A stretch of DNA of 64,000 nucleotides, taken from an uncultured Collinsella sp. GTDB lineage: Bacteria > Actinomycetota > Coriobacteriia > Coriobacteriales > Coriobacteriaceae. The notes below the pieces were generated by a model. It was not told the DNA's origin. It saw only the letters and a program-made list of their open reading frames with translations, and made no database searches. Shown in pieces: positions 35,399 to 44,414 of this stretch. A program made the translations under genes and the position numbers. Positions within the stretch are counted from its first letter, which is position 1; every line of letters begins with the position of its first letter. The stretch lies in contig CABUPH010000006.1 in NCBI GenBank assembly GCA_902493375.1, positions 62,001 to 126,000 of the forward strand. Reading direction: 5' to 3'.

Positions 35399-36130
35399 AT
35401 GAGTTTGATAGAACAGTTGCGAGGCGCTATGGAAGAATCGATGCACGTCGGCGAGCAGGAAACGAGCCTACAGGACCAGTCCTACCACACCATTCGACGC
35501 AAAATCGTCTACCTGGACTACAAGCCGGGCGAAAAGCTGGGCGTCAAGCAACTTTGCGACGACCTGGATATGGGTCGCACGCCCGTGCGCGAGGCTTTGG
35601 TTCGCTTGGCGCAGGAAGGCCTGGTGCGCACCGTGCCCCAGAGCGGCACCTACGTCTCACCCATCAACCTCACCCTTGCCGAGAGTGCCTGTTACATCCG
35701 CGAACATCTGGAAAAGCAGGTGATCGTGGAATGCTGTGCGCGCGCCACGTCGGCCGGCATCGAGCAGCTCGACCGCGCCATCGCGCTGCAGGAAAAGGCC
35801 ATGGCCGAAGAGGATCGCATCGGCTTCTTTTTGAGCGACAACCTCATGCATCACATGATTTTTAGCATCGCATGTCGCAGCACCGTGTGGTCGTGGCTCG
35901 AAGAGACCAATGCCGACCTGGAGCGCTTCCGCTGGCTGCGCGCTGCCACGCAGGTTCTCGACAATCAGGACATCGTGAACGAACACAAGCAGATTCGCCG
36001 CGCTATCGCCGGTCGCGACCCCATCGAAGCGAGCTTTTTGGTCAGCAAGCACCTGCATATGATGTTCCGCAACCAGACCGAGGTTCTGGACCAGTTCCCC
36101 GAGTACTTCGAGACCAGCAAGCTCCGCTAA
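35399..36130 (+). CDS. GntR-family (FadR/FCD type) transcriptional regulator
   Basis: A 243-aa regulator. The N-terminal winged helix has LGVKQLCDDLDMGRTPVREAL and the wing VRTVPQSGTYVSP; the C-terminal FCD helical ligand domain contains DNLMHHMIFSIACRS and HKQIRRAIAGRD, giving metal-binding His and Asp positions. FCD-type GntR proteins usually sense carboxylic acids. Two starts are possible: ATG 35399 with little ribosome-site support and ATG 35429 after GCGAGG. The divergent YeiH gene is its likely target. Confidence 0.9.
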   Translation: MSLIEQLRGAMEESMHVGEQETSLQDQSYHTIRRKIVYLDYKPGEKLGVKQLCDDLDMGRTPVREALVRLAQEGLVRTVPQSGTYVSPINLTLAESACYIREHLEKQVIVECCARATSAGIEQLDRAIALQEKAMAEEDRIGFFLSDNLMHHMIFSIACRSTVWSWLEETNADLERFRWLRAATQVLDNQDIVNEHKQIRRAIAGRDPIEASFLVSKHLHMMFRNQTEVLDQFPEYFETSKLR

Positions 36131-36178
36131 CCTGCCAAAAAGGGACAGGTTCATTTTGGCAGGTTTTATCTGGTCAAA
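36131..36178. repeat. CCTGCCAAAAAGGGACAGG repeat, copy 1
   Basis: CCTGCCAAAAAGGGACAGGT begins directly after the GntR stop; the 10-nt ends CCTGCCAAAA and TTTTGGCAGG form a stem, followed by TTTTATCTGG. Other copies are at 38311-38353 (inverted), 41514-41561 and 41989-42036. Confidence 0.85.
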
Positions 36179-36181
36179 TGC

Positions 36182-36221
36182 AAAAAAGGCTCGGCTCCGT
36201 CTTGATGCGGAGCCGAGCCTT
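36182..36221 (-). terminator. Terminator after glmS
   Basis: AAGGCTCGGCTCCG pairs with CGGAGCCGAGCCTT around a short loop; minus-strand T-run follows. Confidence 0.93.
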
Positions 36222-36244
36222 AGTCGCTAGAACGGCGGAACCAA

Positions 36245-38092
<1,848 letters not shown>

Positions 38093-38253
38093 AAGATAAA
38101 TCCCTTCGTTCGCGTGACTGCAAGACGTCCACGCACAAGGGGCGCTGAGACGTATAACGTTCGAGTATTGTACTCACGCAAACGCAAGCTGATATACCAG
38201 AAGTGGTATCTCAACTTAGATACCACTCGATGCACACACGTCCAGCCGGTCCA

Positions 38254-38288
38254 AACCACCACAAAGGTACCTGCCCCCTTCGTGGTGG
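38254..38288. repeat. CCACCACAAAGG hairpin, copy 2
   Basis: AACCACCACAAAGG pairs with CCTTCGTGGTGG (one mismatch) around TACCTGCCC; related to the element at 6805-6840. Confidence 0.7.
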
Positions 38289-38310
38289 TCGCGCTGGCAA
38301 CGGCGTTTCC

Positions 38311-38353
38311 CCAGATAAAACCTGCCAAAATAAACCTGTCCCTTTTTGGTAGG
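38311..38353. repeat. CCTGCCAAAAAGGGACAGG repeat, copy 2 (inverted)
   Basis: On the minus strand this reads CCTACCAAAAAGGGACAGGT and continues to TTTTATCTGG, one base different from copy 1 in the first stem. It lies 50 bp before the LacI start. Confidence 0.85.
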
Positions 38354-38404
38354 TTTGGGATGCTACAATCTGGCTTGTACTTGAAACGCATCAAAGGGGC
38401 CGCT

Positions 38405-39517
38405 ATGGCAAAGGTAAAAATCAGCGACGTCGCGCGCGAGGCCGGGGTTTCGTTGGGCACGGTTTCCAACGCGCTCAACCACTCCGAAAAGCTGCGCCCC
38501 GAGACCCTCAAGCTCATCAACGAGACCATCAATCGCCTTGGCTACCTGCCCAACCAAAGCGCCCGTCAGCTCGCGGGCGGCGCCACCAAGTCCTTTGGCC
38601 TGGTGCTCCCCCGTCTCGATCACGGCTTTTCGCTCCAAATCGCCAGCGGCGCCCACAACGAGGCCCGCAAGCACGGCTACGACTTGCTCATCGCCAACGC
38701 CGATAACGACGACATTCTCGAAGACCATTACCTGCGCTACTTTATGGGCACCCAGATGTCCGGCGTCATGGTTCAGCCCATGGCGTCCCCCGACTGGCAC
38801 CCCGCCATGACCAAGATGCCCGTGCCGATCGTCCATCTGGACATCCATTGCTCCGAGCCCGGCTACTACGTAGCAGCCGACAACGAGGCCCAGGGTCGCA
38901 TCATTGCCGAACTTGCCATCGCCCGCGGTGCACGCCATATCACCGTTGTAGGTAGAGCAGCATTTATGCAACTCACCCTGCGCGTCCTTGGCATTCATAA
39001 GGCGCTCGCCCTGCACCCCGATATCAAGATCGAAGTCATCGACGCCGGCGAGTGGAACACGGCAGCCGACGGCTATGGTATCGGCAACCAAATCGCCGAG
39101 CGTCCCGCGGACGAACGTCCCGATTTTGTCGTCGGCCTGACCGACGTGTTGGCCTCGGGTGTCGTTTCGGCACTGGTCGACAAGGGCATCTCTGTCCCCG
39201 GGCAAGTACGCGTAGCAGGCTGCGATGGCAACCCACTCGCTTGGAGCGGATCGGTCCCGCTCACTACGGTAGCGCCCCCGGGCTACGAGATTGGCCGCAA
39301 GGGCGTTCAATTGCTCATGGAGCAAATCGAGAACAAGGTCCCGACAAAGACCAAGCATATCCACGTCAGCTCTGCCGCGCGCACCGTCACCGCGGTCACG
39401 GCCATCGAGGACATCAACCGCCAAGAACTCGTGCGGCCGTTCCTGCTGGAACGCGCCAGCACGCAGGCAAGCAGCCAGACCGACGCCACGGCCATCAACC
39501 TAGGCGCGTATCTATAG
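38405..39517 (+). CDS. LacI-family transcriptional regulator
   Basis: A 370-aa LacI/GalR regulator. The N-terminal helix-turn-helix and hinge read KISDVAREAGVSLGTVSNAL and NQSARQLAGG; the rest (residues about 60-340) is the periplasmic-binding-protein-like ligand domain with GYDLLIANADND, GVMVQPM and VAGCDGNPL. The start is the ATG at 38405 after AAAGGGG, although the frame is open far upstream through the antisense of glmS. It is monocistronic. No obvious sugar operon is next to it, so its target is elsewhere or is global. Confidence 0.93.
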   Translation: MAKVKISDVAREAGVSLGTVSNALNHSEKLRPETLKLINETINRLGYLPNQSARQLAGGATKSFGLVLPRLDHGFSLQIASGAHNEARKHGYDLLIANADNDDILEDHYLRYFMGTQMSGVMVQPMASPDWHPAMTKMPVPIVHLDIHCSEPGYYVAADNEAQGRIIAELAIARGARHITVVGRAAFMQLTLRVLGIHKALALHPDIKIEVIDAGEWNTAADGYGIGNQIAERPADERPDFVVGLTDVLASGVVSALVDKGISVPGQVRVAGCDGNPLAWSGSVPLTTVAPPGYEIGRKGVQLLMEQIENKVPTKTKHIHVSSAARTVTAVTAIEDINRQELVRPFLLERASTQASSQTDATAINLGAYL

Positions 39518-39544
39518 CACGCCCGCAAGTATGCTAAGTCGCCG

Positions 39545-39583
39545 CTCAAGCAAAAGAGGCCCGACCATTGCCGGACCCCTTTT
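39545..39583. terminator. Terminator between LacI and HAD genes
   Basis: AAAAGAGGCCCG and CGGACCCCTTTT pair imperfectly around the convergent gene ends; A/T runs on both sides suit a bidirectional terminator. Confidence 0.6.
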
Positions 39584-39630
39584 GTTTAAGCGCAAACGTG
39601 AGCAATCGCTCGTTTCAACGCCGCAATTTT

Positions 39631-40281
39631 CTAGCGCACGGCCTTGACCGCCGCCGTCAGGTCGAACAGCGTATCGAGCACGGCCTCGCAACCATCCACC
39701 ACATCCTGCGGCAACGGCACAATATCGGGGACGGCAAAGACGTGGCAGCCAGCCGTAATGCCCGAGACGCAGCCGTTGCGCGAATCCTCGACCACGGCGC
39801 ACTCCTCGGGGGCAAAGCCCGCACGCTCGCAGGCAAGCAGATACATCTCGGGGTCGGGCTTGCCGTGCACGACGTCCTCGCCACACGTTACCGTTTCAAA
39901 CTTGTCAAAAAGACCGACCATCTTAAGGTTGCGCTCGGCCGTAACGAGGCGCGACGACGTCGCTAGACCCACGTGATAGCCCGCAGCCAGCAGCTCGTCT
40001 AGGCACTCGGCGGCGCCGGCCTTAAGCTCAAGCTCGGTCTTGACCATCTCGTCGCGAATCTCCTTGTGGCGACGATAGATCGCCTCGGTGGTTTCATGGC
40101 TGCCGTAATGCCTATCAAGGATGTCCATAACATCGGGCAGCGTGCGGCCGATAAACTGATGGATCAGCGCATCATCAATCGCGAGCCCCAGCTCAGCGGC
40201 GCCTGCCTTCCAGGCCTTAATCCCCAAACGCTCGGTGTCGACCAGCGTTCCGTCCATGTCAAAAATAACAGCCTTGATCAT
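39631..40281 (-). CDS. HAD phosphatase, beta-phosphoglucomutase-like
   Basis: A 216-aa HAD hydrolase with a type I helical cap. Motif I MIKAVIFDMDGTLVDTE carries both Asp residues; the cap spans about 17-90; motif II is GLATSSRL, motif III the Lys in GKPDPEMYL, and motif IV VVEDSRNG. The order and the SSR motif are those of the beta-phosphoglucomutase / YcjU / sugar-phosphatase group. ATG at 40279-40281 follows GGGGGG. The frame also allows a start 5 codons upstream. Whether it is a mutase or a phosphatase cannot be told from the motifs alone. Confidence 0.9.
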   Translation of the reverse strand: MIKAVIFDMDGTLVDTERLGIKAWKAGAAELGLAIDDALIHQFIGRTLPDVMDILDRHYGSHETTEAIYRRHKEIRDEMVKTELELKAGAAECLDELLAAGYHVGLATSSRLVTAERNLKMVGLFDKFETVTCGEDVVHGKPDPEMYLLACERAGFAPEECAVVEDSRNGCVSGITAGCHVFAVPDIVPLPQDVVDGCEAVLDTLFDLTAAVKAVR

Positions 40282-40335
40282 ATCGGCCCCCCTCACCGGA
40301 TTGTGTTACTACCACTCTACCGCACTTACAAACTT

Positions 40336-40362
40336 GTATATAACGTATATAACGTATATAGC
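40336..40362. repeat. Three tandem 9-bp repeats in an AT-rich island
   Basis: GTATATAAC (40336-40344), GTATATAAC (40345-40353) and GTATATAGC (40354-40362) run head to tail in an AT-rich stretch about 95 bp before larE, in a genome where AT-rich DNA is rare. They may be binding sites for a regulator of larE or the divergent HAD gene. Confidence 0.7.
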
Positions 40363-40457
40363 ATATTGCACTTTCATTACATAGATAGAAGTCTTATGGC
40401 AAGTAACGCATTAGGATTATAGTTTTCGACCGAGTACTCAACGATAAGGAACGTTTC

Positions 40458-41336
40458 ATGATTTTAGACACCACGGCACCCGCAGAGGAGCTTCAAGACA
40501 AGCTATCGGCGCTCGAGCAGCTGCTTTTGGCATACGGGCGCGTGGCTATCGGGTTTTCCGGCGGCGTTGACAGCAGCTTTTTGGCCGCCGTATGCGCCCG
40601 CATCATGCCTACCAATACCCTCCTCGTCCATCTCACCACGCCGCTCATCGGCACGCCCGAACAGGCCTCGTTTGAGCGGTCCGTTGATGGACAAGCCAAT
40701 GAAGGGGCGCATTTTAAGCTCCCCGTGCTCAATCTTTCGGTTGATCAGCTGCAGCTCCCCCAAGTAGCCTGCAACGATGCCAATCGCTGCTACCACTGCA
40801 AGCACGCCGGCTTTACCGCCATCGTCAACCACGCCAAGTCGCTCGGCTTTCCCACCGTCATCGATGGCAGCAATGCAAGCGATCGCGGTGACTACCGCCC
40901 CGGCATGCGTGCGGCAGAAGAGCTCGGCGTACGCTCACCCCTTATGGAGGTCGGCTTTACCAAGGACGAAGAGCGCGAGCTGCTGCGCGCATGGGGCTAT
41001 CCCGTTTGGAACCTGCCGGCGGGAGCCTGCCTTGCCACGCGCGTCCCCACGGGCGAGGAGCTTACGCGCGAGAAGGTCTCCCTGATTCGCGCCTGCGAGG
41101 ATTACCTGCACGATCTTAATCTGGCACAGGTACGCGCGCGCTTGGTCGGCGGCTGCATGCATATCGAGGCCGCACCCGCAGATGTCGCCAAGATTGCCGC
41201 CCTCGGCGGTGCCGCCGTCGACGACAAGGGCAAGACCCCGCTGCCCGCCGTTATCGAGTCCGCGCTGAGCGAGCTGGGCTGCGACCATATCTCCCCCGAG
41301 GTCACCCCCTACATCCACGGCAACATGAACCTTTAG
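40458..41336 (+). CDS. larE: LarE-type ATP-dependent sulfur transferase
   Basis: A 292-aa PP-loop protein. The SGGVDSS loop (residues 34-40) binds ATP to adenylate a carboxylate; in the Lar pathway LarE turns the LarB product into a thiocarboxylate for the nickel-pincer cofactor of lactate racemase. Cys111 and Cys114 lie in NRCYHCKH and Cys191 in ACLATR, the region where LarE proteins have their sacrificial or cluster-binding cysteines. Length and motif order match LarE. No larB, larC or larA is nearby, so the protein may serve a distant locus or another sulfur-transfer role. Confidence 0.88.
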   Translation: MILDTTAPAEELQDKLSALEQLLLAYGRVAIGFSGGVDSSFLAAVCARIMPTNTLLVHLTTPLIGTPEQASFERSVDGQANEGAHFKLPVLNLSVDQLQLPQVACNDANRCYHCKHAGFTAIVNHAKSLGFPTVIDGSNASDRGDYRPGMRAAEELGVRSPLMEVGFTKDEERELLRAWGYPVWNLPAGACLATRVPTGEELTREKVSLIRACEDYLHDLNLAQVRARLVGGCMHIEAAPADVAKIAALGGAAVDDKGKTPLPAVIESALSELGCDHISPEVTPYIHGNMNL

Positions 41337-41363
41337 GTTACGCCGTTTTACAAACGGCGTAAC
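41337..41363. repeat. Perfect 12-bp hairpin directly after larE
   Basis: GTTACGCCGTTT and AAACGGCGTAAC are separated by TAC and start right after the larE stop codon. No T-run follows, so it may protect the mRNA end rather than terminate. Confidence 0.6.
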
Positions 41364-41413
41364 TGCTCGGCGCTGCGCGGGCCCCGGGCACGGCAATCTG
41401 ACATTCAACTTCA

Positions 41414-41447
41414 CGGGCGCGACCAAAAGGTCAGCGCCCGCTTGTTT
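41414..41447 (+). terminator. Terminator after larE
   Basis: CGGGCGCGACC pairs with GGTCAGCGCCCG around AAAA, followed by CTTGTTT. Confidence 0.75.
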
Positions 41448-41513
41448 CACGTCACCTTACCGCACCCGGAGCCCGCTCGCTCGCATATGCTCAACCTGCA
41501 CTGCGTTAACTGA

Positions 41514-41561
41514 CCTGCCAATAAGGGACAGGTTTATTTTGACAGGTTTTATCTGGGGAAA
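41514..41561. repeat. CCTGCCAAAAAGGGACAGG repeat, copy 3
   Basis: CCTGCCAATAAGGGACAGGT followed by TTATTTTGACAGG and TTTTATCTGGGGAAA; two changes weaken the stem relative to copy 4. Confidence 0.85.
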
Positions 41562-41632
41562 TATCGCGAGACAATCGCCCCTCCAGCACCCATCTGGCCT
41601 CGAGAGACACTAGAGAGGCGACCCGGCTGCAT

Positions 41633-41743
41633 CTACTTCTTCCGATATCGGCGGTTACGGCTTGTCGATGAACCCATTACTTCGATGAGTCCTTTATCCG
41701 CCATTTTTGGCAGATGGTAACGGACGGACGAATTTTGGCATTC
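41633..41743 (-). pseudogene. Remnant of a winged-helix gene (C-terminal 36 codons)
   Basis: The minus strand reads ...SSVRYHLPKMADKGLIEV and GSSTSRNRRYRKK followed by TAG (41633-41635). This is the usual ending of a winged-helix domain in which a recognition helix is followed by a wing. No start or upstream coding part exists: the frame runs into the large palindrome at 41745-41810. It looks like the tail of a gene whose body was removed or replaced by the palindromic element. Parent family not established. Confidence 0.6.
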
Positions 41744-41744
41744 C

Positions 41745-41810
41745 GTCTCTCTAAAACAAGGCGCTTATCTCTCTAACTTTAGAGAGATAAGCGCCTTGTT
41801 TTAGAGAGAC
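41745..41810. repeat. Perfect 30-bp palindrome with TCTCTAA ends
   Basis: GTCTCTCTAAAACAAGGCGC (continuing to 41774) is an exact inverted copy of 41781-41810, with AACTTT as loop. Both arm ends are TCTCTCTAA boxes. It is the longest perfect inverted repeat noticed in the window and abuts a gene remnant. Confidence 0.95.
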
Positions 41811-41914
41811 ATTTAGAGAGATGCATCAAATTCACTGCTAGATTGCCTAAGGTTATCTCTTTAACTGGCTTTCTCTTTAGAGAGACATTTAGAGAGACGA
41901 GCGCAATCTCTCTA
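41801..41914. repeat. Cluster of TTTAGAGAGA boxes
   Basis: TTTAGAGAGACATTTAGAGA occurs at 41801-41820 and again at 41876-41895, with a further ATCTCTCTAA at 41907-41914 and weaker boxes (ATCTCTTTAAC, CTCTTTAG) between. Spacing is irregular. They share the box with the arms of the adjacent palindrome. Confidence 0.8.
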
Positions 41915-41960
41915 ATCAAGGGCTCCACTCTTTAAGGTGCACACTTCCTAACCGTGCCCT

Positions 41961-42036
41961 AAGTTGCGGTGAAATAACTCACGATTAGCCTGCCAAAAAG
42001 GGACAGGTTTATTTTGGCAGGTTTTATCTGGGGAAA
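41961..42036. repeat. Half AAGTTGCGGTG element followed by CCTGCCAAAAAGGGACAGG repeat, copy 4
   Basis: AAGTTGCGGTGAAATAACTC (41961-41980) is one arm of the AAGTTGCGGTG element with no partner arm. Copy 4 of the other repeat, CCTGCCAAAAAGGGACAGGT to GGGGAAA (41989-42036), starts 8 bp later. The junction suggests one repeat inserted into or replaced part of the other. Confidence 0.8.
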
Positions 42037-42043
42037 CGCAAAT

Positions 42044-42080
42044 AGGGCCGTGACACCCATACGGCGTCGCGGCCCTTTTC
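42044..42080 (-). terminator. Terminator of the PTS operon
   Basis: AGGGCCG pairs with CGGCCCT around an interrupted inner stem (CACCC/GGCGT region); an A/T flank follows on the minus strand. Confidence 0.65.
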
Positions 42081-42118
42081 CTTGGAGAAGGATCAATTGA
42101 TTGAACGGGATGACCGTT

Positions 42119-42571
42119 CTAGTCTTCGAGTCCGCTATTGATGAGCTCCGCAATCTCAACGGGATCGGTGCTCGCGCGCACCTTGTCACGGAAGCCGGCG
42201 TCCATCAGCATCACGGCAGCCTTGGAGAGCAGACGCAGGTGCGTAGTTCCGGCCTCGCCGGCGGGCACGTACAGCGCGAGCGCAACATCGACGGGCACTC
42301 CATCGAAGCTCGGCCATTCAACGGGCTCGGTCAGTTTAAGCACGGCAACGCCCGGCGTGTGGATCGCGTCGCTTTTGGCATGCGGAACGGCAAAACCGGC
42401 GACAAGGCCGGTCTCGGCCTCGTTCTCGCGAGCAATGAAGGCGGCCTCTACGGCAGATGCGTCATCGGCAAAGCCGAGCTCGATGGCCTGCTCGGACAAA
42501 TAATGTAGGGCGTCCTCGCGCGAGGCGGCGGTATACCCGATTGTCACTTGGTTGGCAGATACAAATCCCAT
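42119..42571 (-). CDS. PTS fructose/mannitol-type EIIA component
   Basis: A 150-aa EIIA of the fructose-mannitol family (PTS_EIIA_2). The phosphorylated His lies in FAVPHAKSDAI, and the N-terminal ALHYLSEQAIELGFADD and FIARENEAETG are typical. It passes phosphate from HPr to the IIB domain of the IIBC protein at 46642. It is the last gene of the operon, 11 bp after transketolase C, with AAGGAAGG before the ATG. Placing IIA and IIBC at opposite ends of the operon encloses the metabolic genes. Confidence 0.93.
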   Translation of the reverse strand: MGFVSANQVTIGYTAASREDALHYLSEQAIELGFADDASAVEAAFIARENEAETGLVAGFAVPHAKSDAIHTPGVAVLKLTEPVEWPSFDGVPVDVALALYVPAGEAGTTHLRLLSKAAVMLMDAGFRDKVRASTDPVEIAELINSGLED

Positions 42572-42582
42572 GGAAACCTTCC

Positions 42583-43521
42583 TTACAACACGGACCTGAC
42601 CGCAGCTTCGATGCCGTCGGCGTCCAAACCGTACTTGTGCAGCAAATCGACCGCAGGGCCGGACTCGCCATACACATCGCGCACGCCGACGCGACGCATC
42701 GGCACCGGATGCTGCTCCGCGAGCACCGAGGCCACGGCCTCGCCAAGACCACCGATAATCGAATGCTCCTCGGCAGTGACCACGCGACCGGTCTTCTTGG
42801 CGCTGGCAACCACCAGGCGCTCATCAAGCGGCTTGATCGTGTGCATATTGATGACCTCGGCATCGATACCATCGGCAGCGAGCGCCTCGGCAGCCTCAAG
42901 CGCCTCGGCGACCATAAGGCCACAAGCGATGATGGTCACATCGGACCCCTCGCGCACGACCACGCCGCGACCAATCTTGAACTCATAGTCCTCGTGATCG
43001 TTGATGACCGGTGTTGCCAGGCGGCCGAAGCGCATGTAAACCGGGCCCTCAAACTCATAGGCGGCGCGCACGCAAGCGCGAGCCTCGATGTCATCGGCGG
43101 GAACGATTACCGTCATACCCGGGATCGTGCGCATGAGCGCGATGTCCTCGCAGCACTGATGCGTGGCGCCGTCTTCACCGACCGAGATACCCGCATGCGT
43201 GGCACCGATTTTGACGTTGAGGTGCGGATAGCCAATGGAATTACGCACTTGTTCGTACGCACGGCCGGCGGCGAACATGGCAAAGGTGCTCACAAAGGCG
43301 ACGTGGCCCGTGGTCGCAATGCCGGCGGCGAGCCCCATCAAGTTGCTCTCGGCAATGCCGGCATCGTAGAAGCGCTCAGGGTGCGCAGCCTTAAACTTAC
43401 CCGTCTGCGTAGCGGCAGCCAGGTCGGCATCGAGCACTACAAAGTCATCGTGCTCATTGCCCAGCTCGACGAGCGCCTCGCCGTAGCTTACGCGCGTGGC
43501 GACTTTTTTGACCTCTGCCAT
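42583..43521 (-). CDS. Transketolase C-terminal subunit
   Basis: A 312-aa subunit of a split transketolase, carrying the pyrimidine-binding domain (YGEALVELG, GLAAGIATTGHVAFVSTFA, the conserved Glu/Phe region ISVGEDGATHQ) and the C-terminal transketolase domain (VITAEEHSIIGGLGEAVA). Thiamine diphosphate is bound at the interface with the N subunit. Its ATG overlaps the N-subunit stop by one base (TAATG), so translation is coupled. It moves two-carbon ketol units between sugar phosphates. Confidence 0.95.
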   Translation of the reverse strand: MAEVKKVATRVSYGEALVELGNEHDDFVVLDADLAAATQTGKFKAAHPERFYDAGIAESNLMGLAAGIATTGHVAFVSTFAMFAAGRAYEQVRNSIGYPHLNVKIGATHAGISVGEDGATHQCCEDIALMRTIPGMTVIVPADDIEARACVRAAYEFEGPVYMRFGRLATPVINDHEDYEFKIGRGVVVREGSDVTIIACGLMVAEALEAAEALAADGIDAEVINMHTIKPLDERLVVASAKKTGRVVTAEEHSIIGGLGEAVASVLAEQHPVPMRRVGVRDVYGESGPAVDLLHKYGLDADGIEAAVRSVL

Positions 43522-44351
43522 TAGAGCTCCTCTCCTGCTGCCGCGAGCTCGGCCATGGCCTGCTCAAACTGTTCATCGTTGGGCGCCTTGCCATGCCAGC
43601 CAACCTGGTTCTCCATAAAGGAGACGCCTTTGCCCTTCACCGTCTCGGCGATGATAGCGACGGGCACGCCGGTCACCTCACGAGCCTCAGCGAAAGCCGC
43701 CTCAATCTGCGCCATGTCGTTACCGTCGGCGAGCTCGATCACATGCCACTTAAAGGCGCGGAACTTGTCAGCGAGCGGCATGGCCGAGTTGACCTCATCG
43801 ATCGTGCCGTCAATCTGCAAGCCGTTGTGGTCGACGACGGCAACAAGATTGTCGAGTGCATGGTTGCCGGCGAACATGGCCGCCTCCCACACCTGGCCTT
43901 CCTCGCACTCACCGTCGCCCAGCAACGTGTAGACACGGTAGCCGTCGCCCCAGTGCTTAGCGGCAAGCGCCATTCCAACTGCAGCAGAGATGCCCTGACC
44001 GAGCGATCCGGTGGACATATCGATGCCAAGGGCGTCGTTCATGTTGGGATGGCCCTGCAGTCGGCTGCCAATATGGCGGAGCGTCTCGAGCTCTTCGACG
44101 GGAAAATAGCCGCGATTTGCCAACACCGAATACAGGCCCGGCGCCGCGTGACCCTTGGAGAGCACAAAGCGATCGCGATCGGCCTTGTGAGGGTCGGCAG
44201 GATCGATATTCATTTCCTCAAAGTACAGATACGTCATGATGTCGGCAGCACCGAGCGATCCACCCGGGTGTCCCGACTTGGCCGCGTGAACCGCAGTCAC
44301 GACACCCTTCCTGACCTCATTGGCGACCTTCGCCAGCTCCTGGTTGGTCAT
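43521..44351 (-). CDS. Transketolase N-terminal subunit
   Basis: A 276-aa thiamine-diphosphate-binding subunit of a split transketolase. Motifs are HAAKSGHPGGSLGAADI, SKGHAAPGLYSVLANRG, STGSLGQGISAAVGMALA, and the ThDP/Mg motif GDGECEEGQVWEAAMFAGNH with its metal-binding Asp and Asn. ATG at 44349-44351 is used with GAGAGGA upstream; the longer frame to 44411 runs through an intercistronic hairpin. It partners the subunit encoded next. Confidence 0.95.
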   Translation of the reverse strand: MTNQELAKVANEVRKGVVTAVHAAKSGHPGGSLGAADIMTYLYFEEMNIDPADPHKADRDRFVLSKGHAAPGLYSVLANRGYFPVEELETLRHIGSRLQGHPNMNDALGIDMSTGSLGQGISAAVGMALAAKHWGDGYRVYTLLGDGECEEGQVWEAAMFAGNHALDNLVAVVDHNGLQIDGTIDEVNSAMPLADKFRAFKWHVIELADGNDMAQIEAAFAEAREVTGVPVAIIAETVKGKGVSFMENQVGWHGKAPNDEQFEQAMAELAAAGEEL

Positions 44352-44374
44352 ACGAATTCCTCTCTTGAGAACAA

Positions 44375-44403
44375 CCCCGGCACCGGATGACGCGGTGCCG
44401 GGG
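44375..44403 (-). promoter_or_regulatory. Intercistronic hairpin between transaldolase and transketolase N
   Basis: CCCCGGCACCG and CGGTGCCGGGG form a perfect 11-bp stem around GATGACG in the 63-bp gap. No T-run follows, so partial termination, RNA processing or 3'-end protection are the likely roles. Confidence 0.7.
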
Positions 44404-44414
44404 CAATCCACTCG

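Larger units (their letters stand above)
38093..38404. promoter_or_regulatory. glmS/LacI intergenic region: dyad cluster and two repeats
   Basis: AGTGGTATCT (38202-38211) and AGATACCACT (38218-38227) are perfect inverted arms 6 nt apart; ATACCA...TGGTAT (38194-38209) overlaps them. The half-site TGGTAT/ATACCA resembles GntR/HutC-type (DasR, NagR) operators but with different spacing. A CCACCACAAAGG hairpin (38254-38288) and an inverted CCTGCCAAAA repeat (38311-38353) fill the rest. The position suits control of glmS. Confidence 0.6.

Noticed and set aside
40336..40362. Possible CRISPR-like repeats
   Set aside because: The three units are 9 bp, contiguous and without spacers; no cas genes are present. 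The TTTAGAGAGA cluster at 41801 also lacks regular spacing.
41959..42189. 76-aa minus-strand open frame
   Set aside because: It is composed of a terminator and two repeat elements.
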